41,303 bases of DNA from the NCBI GenBank assembly GCA_038322815.1, contig JBBQGG010000024.1:1-41303 (forward strand), written 5' to 3'. The stretch is from PALSA-1296 sp038322815. GTDB lineage: Bacteria; Bacteroidota; Ignavibacteria; Palsa-1295. The notes under the pieces are model-generated. The model was not told the origin of the DNA and did no database searches. It saw only the letters and a program-made list of their open reading frames with translations. Positions 17,979 to 24,342 of the stretch are shown piece after piece (the first letter of the stretch is position 1; each line of letters starts with the position of its first letter). The position numbers were made by a program, and so were the translations under genes.

Positions 17979-19439
17979 ATGAAATTCAAAAAAATCTTAA
18001 TCGCTAATCGTTCGGAGATCGCGCGACGCGTTGTTTGCTCGGCGCATGAATGCGGATATCAGACGATTGCTATTGCTTCGCCGCATGATGCAAGTGCACT
18101 GTATGTGCGCGAGGCAGGAGAATCCCATCGATTGCAGGGAAATAAACCTGCTGAATCCTACCTCGATGTAGCCCAAGTTCTTGCTATTGCAAAAAAAGCT
18201 AAAGCCGATGCCGTGCATCCCGGATATGGATTTCTTTCTGAAAATGCTCATTTTTCTGATGAATGTGCAAAGGCAGGAATAAAATTTATCGGTCCGACAC
18301 CGGAAGCAATTGATCTTCTCGGTGATAAAACAAAAGCCAGAACGCTTGCAAAAAAACTTGGTGTGCCTACTCCCGGCGGTCCGACTGAAGCATTGCACGA
18401 TGAAGTCGAGGCAATTGCAATTGCGAAGAAGATCGGATATCCTGTAATGCTCAAAGCTGCAGCGGGCGGAGGAGGGAAAGGAATGCGAATCGTTGATACG
18501 GAATCAGGAATTGCAGAAGGATTGAAACGCGCAAAAAGCGAAGCGCTGAGTTCATTCGGTGATGATAGAGTATATATCGAAAAATATATTACCAGTCCGC
18601 GACATATCGAATTTCAAATCCTTGCCGATTCTCATGGTAACGCTGTCCATCTCGGCGAACGTGAATGCTCTATTCAGCGACGAAATCAAAAACTTATCGA
18701 AGAATCTCCGTCAATTGTTCTCAGTGAATCAATGCGAAAAGAAATGGGTGAGGCAGCGATCTCACTTATTAAAGAAGCGAAGTACGAGGGTGCAGGCACG
18801 GTTGAATTTCTTGTTGATAGTGCAGGGAAGTATTATTTTCTTGAAGTCAATACGCGATTACAGGTAGAGCATCCTGTTACAGAATTTGTAACCGGAATGG
18901 ATTTAGTCCGCGAACAATTTCGGATCGCCGAAGGAGAGAAGCTCGGATTATTGCAAAAAAATATTATTTCGCGCGGGCATTCGATCGAAGCACGGATTCA
19001 GGCAGAAGATGTCTGGAATGATTTTCTTCCGAGCTTAGGGAAAATTACGTATGTTCGTCATCCGGGAGGAGCATTTGTTCGCAATGATAGTGCACTCTTT
19101 GAAGGCATGGAAGTTTCGGGATTTTATGATTCGCTCCTTAGCAAATTGATCGTTTGGGATATTGATAGATCAAAAGCGATCAAGAAAATGCAGCGGGCTT
19201 TAGAAGAAATGAGAATTGCCGGAGTTTCGACAACGATTCCTTTTGCTCGTTTTGTAATGAAAAATACAACCTTTCAAGATGGTGATTTCTCAACGAAATT
19301 TGTTGGTGATGAATTTACATCTGATGTTCGTGAAGCATTACATCAGAAATACACCGATAAAAATGCAAGTGCTTTTCTTGCAGTACAGACGCATCTCAAT
19401 ATGAAGCAAAAGCGAAAACTTTTTGTAGGAAAGAAATAG
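17979..19439 (+). CDS. accC: biotin carboxylase subunit of an acyl-CoA carboxylase
   Basis: A 486-residue ATP-grasp enzyme that carboxylates biotin on a carrier protein. It shows IANRSEIARRV at the N-terminus, VHPGYGFLSENA, the glycine loop AAAGGGGKGMR, HLGERECSIQRRNQKLIEE and EVNTRLQVEHPVTE. The catalytic domain is followed by about 40 extra residues, but no biotin-carrier MKM motif, so the carrier must be elsewhere. No carboxyltransferase gene is nearby, so acetyl-CoA and propionyl-CoA carboxylase cannot be told apart. It abuts mutS2 with no spacer. Confidence 0.92.
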   Translation: MKFKKILIANRSEIARRVVCSAHECGYQTIAIASPHDASALYVREAGESHRLQGNKPAESYLDVAQVLAIAKKAKADAVHPGYGFLSENAHFSDECAKAGIKFIGPTPEAIDLLGDKTKARTLAKKLGVPTPGGPTEALHDEVEAIAIAKKIGYPVMLKAAAGGGGKGMRIVDTESGIAEGLKRAKSEALSSFGDDRVYIEKYITSPRHIEFQILADSHGNAVHLGERECSIQRRNQKLIEESPSIVLSESMRKEMGEAAISLIKEAKYEGAGTVEFLVDSAGKYYFLEVNTRLQVEHPVTEFVTGMDLVREQFRIAEGEKLGLLQKNIISRGHSIEARIQAEDVWNDFLPSLGKITYVRHPGGAFVRNDSALFEGMEVSGFYDSLLSKLIVWDIDRSKAIKKMQRALEEMRIAGVSTTIPFARFVMKNTTFQDGDFSTKFVGDEFTSDVREALHQKYTDKNASAFLAVQTHLNMKQKRKLFVGKK

Positions 19440-19445
19440 ATTATT

Positions 19446-21890
19446 ATGACGTACGATATGCTGCCCCGGCATTACCGAATACATTGGCTTATTGCATCGC
19501 TTGCACTAATTCTTGGAATTACTTTTTCCCCGTATCTTTTCGGTGGTAAAACATTTCTTCCTGTCGACCTATTCGATACCATGGTGGTGCCATATAACAC
19601 GCAGTATGGGCCGCCTCAAGCACAGAATCATTATATCTTCGATGGACTTGCACAAACGTATCCCTATAAAAATCTTACCAAACATGGACTTCAATCCGGC
19701 ACTTTGGCATATTGGAATCCGCATATTTTAGGTGGATATCCACAATATGCTGAATCTCTTGCAAATAATTTTGATGTGTTTAATGTCCTCCTGCTCTGGT
19801 TCGATCCGATCGATGTAATTCATTGGGAAACAGTGCTCGAATTGTTTGTCGCAGGGATCGGGATGCTTTTACTCTTACGACATTTTGGAGTATCACCACT
19901 TGTGAATTTAATTTTTGCAAGTGCCTATATGCTAAACAGTATGTTCATTACGAGTGCCCATTATCGGTGCACGATTGCATCATTCTGTTGGATTCCGCTT
20001 GTCATATTCATGATTCTCCGATATTTTTATTCTTTTAGGAAAGAAAATCTTTTTTATGTATCTGTATTCCTTGCTCTCGCATTTTTAGGAGGGAATTTCC
20101 AAACATCCTTCTTTGCTGCATTTATTGTATCAGTCATTGTAGTATCATACCCATCAAAAGGTACACCGTACAATTTTTTAAGTCGTTTCGGAATACTCGC
20201 CGCAATTGGAATCTCTGCCTTTGCGCTCTCTGCGATAATGTGGCTTCCAAGTCTTGAACTATTAATTCAAACGATCTTCCGAGGGGGCAGTTTGAACTCT
20301 ACAAATGTATTCGATGAATATTCAATTAAGCAAAGGCTTTTATCAATTCCTCTGCTGATAATGTTCTTCTTTCCTGCAATTACAGGTAATGCCCAATCGT
20401 ATAATCTTAAAAAGATCGCCAATATCGACATTATGAATTTTAATGGCGCTATAGGTTTTCTCCCTGCACTCTTCGCACTCTGGGGATGCTTTGTGTTCTG
20501 GAAGGAAAAGAAGTTGCGTCCGTTTATTATTATTTCTGTATCGGGAATACTCCTTCCGATTGCCACACCTCTGTTTGCACTATTGTATCATCGTTTTTTT
20601 ATTGTTTCATCATTCTCTCTGTGTATAGTGGGAGCAGTAACTTTTGAATCTTTCATGTTAAGTGAAAATGTAAGAGCTGCTTTTTCGATTTTTTTTAAAT
20701 GGACAAAAGTCGTCTTCGGAGCTATTGGTATACTCCTTATTCTTGCTTGTATCTACATTGCCACTAATTACAATACGGTTTTCACAAAATTTACAAATTA
20801 TGTCACCGGCATGATTCCCGGATCAGCATTTGGAACAGCTAATGAGTCATGGATGTACGGACGTGTCGGAAAGACTCTTCATTATTATTCTTTCGGATCA
20901 CCTACGTTGTGGCTTCCGATTATTTCTGCCTTCGTAATTATTCTCTCGTTAAACTATTACCGGAAAGGAAAATTTTCGCAAAGAAACACTTTAATAATTG
21001 TTTTATTTGGAACACTGACAGAACTAGTTATTTTTGCGACAGCGTGGTTTCCGGTTCTCGATATTCATCGGTTTCCTATTTATCCGCGAAACTCGATTAT
21101 GTCTTATCTGCAGAATGATACGACCGATGGCAGATACACAGTATGGCGAGATGGAACAAGAGATCCTTATATTTTCCCGGAGAACTTTTCAAATATTTAT
21201 AATACCTTTGATTTGCACGGATACGAAACTTGCACCAATCGATCAATGATTGCTTTCTATAAACGAAATGTGCATAGCGACTCCTTGGATTTACGTCTTC
21301 TTGGTCTTGCTCATGTGAAATACGTTATTGCCTGCAAGCGAGTTGTCACTACCTCAAATCTTCGACATATCTTTTCTGCTGATAGTGCAAATCTCTATGA
21401 GAATATATTAAGTAAACCGCGCGCATATTTTGCATATCGGAGTAAAGTATGTATATCAGATTCTGCCGCATCGATAGAATTGTTGAGTCCGGATTTTGAT
21501 GGCTCAGAAGCCCTTTTTACACAAAATGATGTGCCGCCGGATATTACTTCTTATACTGAAGGCAAAAACAACATTTCCTTTGATAAATCAGAGAATGAGG
21601 AAGTCATTATCAATGCGCAGACAGATTCAAAAGGGATTTTTATTCTGACCGATACGTATTATCCCGGTTGGAAATGTTATGTTAACGGAAAACAAACGCC
21701 GATTTACCAAGTCAATAATTGTATGCGAAGTATAATTCTTGACTCAGGAAAATCTAAGGTGATTTTCAGGTTCGAGCCGGATATTTTTAAAACGGGTATG
21801 GGTATTAGTGCAATTGCTATCTTGCTGTTTCTATCAGGACTTTTATTCTTATACAGGAAGCAGGGAGGGAAGTCTCTTGAAAGTGAGTAG
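19446..21890 (+). CDS. YfhO-family polytopic membrane protein
   Basis: An 814-residue protein with about 12 hydrophobic helices between residues 15 and 530, then a C-terminal helix near 790-810. The N-terminal periplasmic loop carries DLFDTMVVPYN and YWNPHILGGYP. The soluble part before the last helix has YYPGWKCYVNGKQTPIY and RSIILDSGKSKVIFRFEP, the usual YfhO signature. B. subtilis YfhO takes part in lipoteichoic-acid glycosylation, so a GT-C-type sugar transfer role is plausible here; no catalytic residues are assigned. It starts 6 nt after accC, with an in-frame ATG at 19458 as an alternative start, and is followed by a strong terminator. Confidence 0.87.
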   Translation: MTYDMLPRHYRIHWLIASLALILGITFSPYLFGGKTFLPVDLFDTMVVPYNTQYGPPQAQNHYIFDGLAQTYPYKNLTKHGLQSGTLAYWNPHILGGYPQYAESLANNFDVFNVLLLWFDPIDVIHWETVLELFVAGIGMLLLLRHFGVSPLVNLIFASAYMLNSMFITSAHYRCTIASFCWIPLVIFMILRYFYSFRKENLFYVSVFLALAFLGGNFQTSFFAAFIVSVIVVSYPSKGTPYNFLSRFGILAAIGISAFALSAIMWLPSLELLIQTIFRGGSLNSTNVFDEYSIKQRLLSIPLLIMFFFPAITGNAQSYNLKKIANIDIMNFNGAIGFLPALFALWGCFVFWKEKKLRPFIIISVSGILLPIATPLFALLYHRFFIVSSFSLCIVGAVTFESFMLSENVRAAFSIFFKWTKVVFGAIGILLILACIYIATNYNTVFTKFTNYVTGMIPGSAFGTANESWMYGRVGKTLHYYSFGSPTLWLPIISAFVIILSLNYYRKGKFSQRNTLIIVLFGTLTELVIFATAWFPVLDIHRFPIYPRNSIMSYLQNDTTDGRYTVWRDGTRDPYIFPENFSNIYNTFDLHGYETCTNRSMIAFYKRNVHSDSLDLRLLGLAHVKYVIACKRVVTTSNLRHIFSADSANLYENILSKPRAYFAYRSKVCISDSAASIELLSPDFDGSEALFTQNDVPPDITSYTEGKNNISFDKSENEEVIINAQTDSKGIFILTDTYYPGWKCYVNGKQTPIYQVNNCMRSIILDSGKSKVIFRFEPDIFKTGMGISAIAILLFLSGLLFLYRKQGGKSLESE

Positions 21891-21981
21891 ATTGCCATAA
21901 ATACTAAAATTATTATGATAATCCTTGCATAAAACGTGATTTTGGGAACCGGAAACCCCAAAAAATCATTATCACCGAGCT

Positions 21982-22025
21982 AAATTCTCTTCCGCTCTTT
22001 TGAGTGGGAGAGAATTTGATTTTTT
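21982..22025 (+). terminator. terminator after the YfhO gene
   Basis: A 16-bp stem (21982-21997 with 22002-22017, two G-T wobbles) has a TTTT loop and is followed by GATTTTTT. It closes the SDR-to-YfhO run and lies just before the tRNA cluster. Confidence 0.88.
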
Positions 22026-22027
22026 AT

Positions 22028-22100
22028 GCCGGCATAGCTCAGTTGGTAGAGCAGCTGATTTGTAATCAGCAGGTCGTCGGTTCGAGTCCGTCTGCCGGCT
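22028..22100 (+). tRNA. tRNA-Thr (TGT)
   Basis: Acceptor GCCGGCA/TGCCGGC, anticodon stem GCTGA/TCAGC with loop TTTGTAA, anticodon TGT, T-loop TTCGAGT, discriminator T, and no encoded CCA. It is the first gene of the tRNA, rpmG, secE, nusG cluster. Confidence 0.97.
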
Positions 22101-22160
22101 CAGAACTACTGCAAAATCTTTAAGCGAATAGCTTAAAGGAGTTATTTTGTGGCAAAGTTT

Positions 22161-22190
22161 TTAAGCTTTAAGCTTTTAGCTTTTAGCTTG
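22161..22190 (+). repeat. AAGCTT-based spacer repeat before tRNA-Tyr
   Basis: Four AGCTT units in tandem (AAGCTTTAAGCTTTTAGCTT and so on) end in AGCTTG exactly 5 nt before the tRNA-Tyr 5' end. It is the first of five related spacers in this cluster. Confidence 0.8.
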
Positions 22191-22195
22191 AGACC

Positions 22196-22280
22196 GGGCA
22201 GGTACTCAAGCGGTCAACGAGGGCAGACTGTAAATCTGCTGACAATGTCTACAAAGGTTCGAATCCTTTCCTGCCCACCA
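22196..22280 (+). tRNA. tRNA-Tyr (GTA), CCA encoded
   Basis: Acceptor GGGCAGG/CCTGCCC with discriminator A, anticodon loop CTGTAAA giving anticodon GTA, a long class II variable arm, and T-arm AAAGG-TTCGAAT-CCTTT. The 3' CCA is encoded at 22278-22280, unlike the other five tRNAs in the window. It may be chance or a retained ancestral end. Confidence 0.96.
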
Positions 22281-22282
22281 AA

Positions 22283-22362
22283 TAAGCTTAAAGCAAAAAG
22301 CTTAAAGCTAAAAAGGGGGAGCAAGTTTTTTTTTAAGCTTTGAAGTTGATGCTTTAAGCTTG
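22283..22362 (+). repeat. AAGCTT inverted repeat between tRNA-Tyr and tRNA-Thr
   Basis: An A-rich left arm (22283-22313: AAGCTTAAAGCAAAAAGCTT and on) is followed by a T-rich right arm (about 22327-22362) ending GCTTTAAGCTTG. The arms can pair imperfectly. The last G is 5 nt before the next tRNA. Confidence 0.8.
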
Positions 22363-22367
22363 ATCTC

Positions 22368-22440
22368 GCTCACGTAGCTCAGTTGGTAGAGCACGTCCTT
22401 GGTAAGGACGAGGTCGTCGGTTCAATCCCGATCGTGAGCT
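22368..22440 (+). tRNA. tRNA-Thr (GGT)
   Basis: Acceptor GCTCACG/CGTGAGC, anticodon stem CGTCC/GGACG with loop TTGGTAA, anticodon GGT, T-loop TTCAATC, discriminator T. With the TGT tRNA upstream it covers most threonine codons. The Thr-Tyr-Thr-Gly set matches the tRNAs that precede tuf in many bacteria. Confidence 0.97.
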
Positions 22441-22467
22441 CTGCCGTTGAAATGCGGTAATTTTTTT

Positions 22468-22495
22468 AAGCTTCAAAGTTTAAACTTTAAGCTTG
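22468..22495 (+). repeat. AAGCTT near-palindrome before tRNA-Gly
   Basis: An almost perfect palindrome centred on GTTTAAAC, flanked by AAGCTTCAAA and TTTAAGCTTG. The final G is 4 nt before the tRNA-Gly 5' end. Confidence 0.8.
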
Positions 22496-22499
22496 TTTT

Positions 22500-22572
22500 G
22501 CGGGAGTAACTCAGTTGGTAGAGTCACAGCCTTCCAAGCTGTTGGTCGCGAGTTCGAGTCTCGTCTCCCGCT
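22500..22572 (+). tRNA. tRNA-Gly (TCC)
   Basis: Acceptor GCGGGAG/CTCCCGC, anticodon stem ACAGC/GCTGT with loop CTTCCAA, anticodon TCC, T-loop TTCGAGT, discriminator T. In many bacteria this tRNA lies in the group just before tuf; here a palindrome and rpmG follow instead. Confidence 0.97.
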
Positions 22573-22574
22573 CT

Positions 22575-22603
22575 GTAGAGACGCGATAATATCGCGTCTC
22601 TAC
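22575..22603. repeat. perfect 13-bp palindrome (GTAGAGACGCGAT type)
   Basis: GTAGAGACGCGAT, the 3-nt loop AAT, then its exact reverse complement. It starts 2 nt after tRNA-Gly. A run of T begins only about 13 nt later, so termination is possible but imperfect. Closely similar palindromes are familiar to me as dispersed repeats in cyanobacterial and other genomes. Confidence 0.85.
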
Positions 22604-22640
22604 CGCAGATAAAGATTTTTTTTAGAAAGCAAATACGATA

Positions 22641-22790
22641 ATGAGAGACATCATAACATTGGAATGTACTGAATGCAAAGAACGTAATTATTCGGCAACG
22701 AAGAATAAACGCAAACAGTCAGGAAGAGTGGAATACAAAAAATATTGTAAGCGCGATAACAAGCGAACGATCCACAAAGAAACCAAATAA
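22641..22790 (+). CDS. rpmG: 50S ribosomal protein L33
   Basis: A 49-residue protein beginning MRDIITLECTECKERNYS and ending YCKRDNKRTIHKETK. It is rich in lysine and arginine. Cysteines come as one CxxC pair (LECTEC) plus a single cysteine (YCKRD), so the full four-cysteine zinc knuckle is not complete. This suggests an intermediate or zinc-independent form. The AAG-rich leader has no strong Shine-Dalgarno site. The rpmG, tRNA-Trp, secE, nusG order is conserved in many bacteria. Confidence 0.95.
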   Translation: MRDIITLECTECKERNYSATKNKRKQSGRVEYKKYCKRDNKRTIHKETK

Positions 22791-22798
22791 TCGGAGAC

Positions 22799-22879
22799 AA
22801 GCTTAAAGCACAAAGCTTAAAGCTTAAACAAAAACGGGATCGGTTTTTTTTTCGTTTTAAGCTTTAAACTTTAAGCTTG
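22799..22879 (+). repeat. AAGCTT inverted repeat between rpmG and tRNA-Trp
   Basis: The left arm AAGCTTAAAGCACAAAGCTT and following (22799-22829) and the right arm GTTTTAAGCTTTAAACTTTA and following (to 22879) can form a long imperfect hairpin with a GGGATCGG loop region. A T9 tract lies inside. The final AAGCTTG is 6 nt before tRNA-Trp. Confidence 0.8.
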
Positions 22880-22885
22880 AAAAAT

Positions 22886-22958
22886 ACGTCAGTAGCTCAA
22901 TTGGTAGAGTAGCGGTCTCCAAAACCGTTGGTTGGGGGTTCGATTCCCTCCTGACGTG
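22886..22958 (+). tRNA. tRNA-Trp (CCA)
   Basis: Acceptor ACGTCAG/CTGACGT (A1-U72 and discriminator G, both tryptophan identity features), anticodon stem GCGGT/ACCGT with loop CTCCAAA, anticodon CCA, T-loop TTCGATT. It sits directly before secE as in many Bacteroidota. Confidence 0.97.
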
Positions 22959-22965
22959 CGATAGT

Positions 22966-23057
22966 AAAGCTAAAAGCTAAAAGCGAAAAGCTAAAAGTTT
23001 TTAAGCAAAAAGAGTTTTTCATTTAATTTTAGCTTTTAGCTTTTCGCTTTAAGCTTG
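22966..23057 (+). repeat. AAGCTT-like inverted repeat between tRNA-Trp and secE
   Basis: A left arm of AAAAGCT units (22966-22996) and a right arm of TTTTAGC units (23027-23057) are near reverse complements, and the right arm ends in TTTAAGCTTG 6 nt before the secE ATG. The same ending precedes the tRNA genes upstream. Confidence 0.8.
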
Positions 23058-23063
23058 ATAACT

Positions 23064-23300
23064 ATGGCAGATACACTCGTTTCAACACAGATCGCTCCTG
23101 AGCGAAAGAGCTTAAAAGATAAGACCCTCGGATTCTTCCTTGATGTTAATAAGGAGATGAAGAAGGTGACTTGGCCAACGCGCGAGCAGCTCATCGATGC
23201 TACCTGGGTAACTTTAGCACTTTGCCTGCTTTTTTCGGCTTTCGTTTTTGGCGTGGATAAGATTTTTGAAATCGTTCTTCGTCTAGTCTACTCACTCTAA
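23064..23300 (+). CDS. secE: preprotein translocase subunit SecE
   Basis: A 78-residue single-span SecE. The amphipathic helix FFLDVNKEMKKVTWPTREQL with the invariant KKVTWPTR motif precedes the membrane helix (about 50-72). SecE clamps SecY in the SecYEG channel. The ATG at 23064 is preferred over an in-frame TTG at 23055, which lies inside the conserved AAGCTTG repeat end. The stop shares one base with the nusG ATG (TAATG). Confidence 0.95.
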   Translation: MADTLVSTQIAPERKSLKDKTLGFFLDVNKEMKKVTWPTREQLIDATWVTLALCLLFSAFVFGVDKIFEIVLRLVYSL

Positions 23301-23866
23301 TGCAACCCTCCATAATGAGCGAAGCTCAAGCAACACAAATGAAATGGTATGCCCTCAGGTGTTTCACCGGGCATGAGAATAAGGTCAAAGCCTACATCGA
23401 GGATGAGATGAAGCGCCGAGGTCTTTCTGACCGTGTATTAGAGGTCGTGATCCCTGTCGAAAAAGTTTTTGAAGTTCGTGATGGTAAGAAAAAAGTCAAA
23501 ACGAAGAGCTTTCTTCCGGGCTACATTCTTTTAGAAGCAGCTATCGATAAGAAAATCATTGATATCATTCTTTCTATACCCAGCGTAGTTAGTTTTGTCG
23601 GACCTTCGAAAGACCGACCGACGGCATTACATGCAGATGAAATGCGCCGTATCTTAGGCAAGGTTGAGGAAAAGAAAGATATGGAATCGCCCGAAGTTCG
23701 TTACTTCTTAGGGCAACCGGTAAAGGTTATAGATGGACCGTTCAATGGCTTTCAGGCCCAGATCAAAGAGATAAACGACGATAAGCAAAAGCTTAAAGTG
23801 GAAGTTTCCATTTTTGGAAGAAAGACACCTGTTGAACTCGATTACGGACAGGTTGAGCCGGAGTAA
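23300..23866 (+). CDS. nusG: transcription antitermination factor NusG
   Basis: A 188-residue NusG. NGN domain with MKWYALRCFTGHENKVKAYI at 14-33, the RNA-polymerase-binding LPGYILLE, and the linker. The C-terminal KOW domain contains QPVKVIDGPFNGFQAQI. It binds the clamp of elongating RNA polymerase and couples to ribosomes or Rho. An in-frame ATG at 23315 is a plausible alternative start. Normally rplK, rplA, rplJ, rplL and rpoBC follow; here a 476-bp intergenic region and a surface-protein gene follow instead. Confidence 0.95.
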   Translation: MQPSIMSEAQATQMKWYALRCFTGHENKVKAYIEDEMKRRGLSDRVLEVVIPVEKVFEVRDGKKKVKTKSFLPGYILLEAAIDKKIIDIILSIPSVVSFVGPSKDRPTALHADEMRRILGKVEEKKDMESPEVRYFLGQPVKVIDGPFNGFQAQIKEINDDKQKLKVEVSIFGRKTPVELDYGQVEPE

Positions 23867-23966
23867 GGGAAAATATGAGATAAGAAATATGAAATAGGAT
23901 TCCTATAATTACATATTTTTCAATGATTTAATAAAATAATAAATATTTTTCTGGGATTGGAGTTTT

Positions 23967-23983
23967 TTGGCACGCCGATTGCA
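23967..23983 (+). promoter_or_regulatory. sigma-54 promoter, perfect consensus
   Basis: TTGGCACG-CCGA-TTGCA matches the -24/-12 consensus TGGCACG-N4-TTGCW at every fixed position with exact spacing (GG at 23969-23970, GC at 23981-23982). Transcription would begin near 23994. Within the 476 bp between nusG and the giant gene it is the best promoter match. Confidence 0.75.
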
Positions 23984-23993
23984 TAATTGCTTG

Positions 23994-24082
23994 GTAGTGT
24001 CTCACCAACACTTCAGTCTCACGTTCTGTGTGTTTCATAGTGACCTCCTGGAAGCCCGCCGAAAGCAATTTCGTCGGGTTTT
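23994..24082 (+). ncRNA. candidate sigma-54-driven small RNA
   Basis: The predicted transcript of about 90 nt has a 5-bp 5' hairpin (AGTGT 23996-24000 with ACACT 24008-24012), an unpaired middle holding CCTCCT at 24044-24049, and a 3' terminator-like hairpin. CCTCCT resembles the anti-Shine-Dalgarno sequence and could base-pair with ribosome binding sites. No open reading frame of note is inside. It could instead be an attenuated leader of the downstream gene. Confidence 0.4.
24055..24082 (+). terminator. terminator-like hairpin
   Basis: CCCGCCGAAA-GCAA-TTTCGTCGGG (one C-T mismatch) followed by TTTT, then CAACTTTT. The GCAA tetraloop is a stable GNRA type. It would end transcripts from the sigma-54 promoter. 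Confidence 0.65.
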
Positions 24083-24190
24083 CAACTTTTATGACTTTTG
24101 AAAATCAGCAAATCCGGTTCAATTTCGCAGTTCGGAAATTAATTCTTCATTTATTTTAGAATTGGGGGTACAATTTCGGAATTTTTGTTG

Positions 24191-24198
24191 TATATTTG
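24191..24198 (+). promoter_or_regulatory. possible -7 element before the giant surface protein
   Basis: TATATTTG fits TAnnTTTG, but no TTTG lies at the right distance upstream. If real, it gives a leader of about 140 nt. That leader contains paired segments (GTCGG/CCGAC, CTCCG/CGGAG, and GGATGA with TCATCC) and the anti-Shine-Dalgarno-like TCACCTCC at 24258-24265. Confidence 0.3.
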
Positions 24199-24342
24199 TA
24201 TTACATCATGATACAGGTCGGACTGCCCTGCCCGACTGGATGAAAAGAAAAGATAGCTCACCTCCGTATTTGCCCTGATCTATCATCCGTCGGAGTACTC
24301 TGTACATCCGTTTCTTTAACGTTCGATAATTATTTTAATGTT

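Noticed and set aside
22149..22343. A 64-codon frame across the tRNA-Tyr region
   Set aside because: It runs through the tRNA gene and the AAGCTT spacers, so it cannot be a real protein.
22161..23057. CRISPR-like array from the regularly spaced AAGCTT units
   Set aside because: The units are short and imperfect, the gaps hold tRNA genes, and no cas genes occur.
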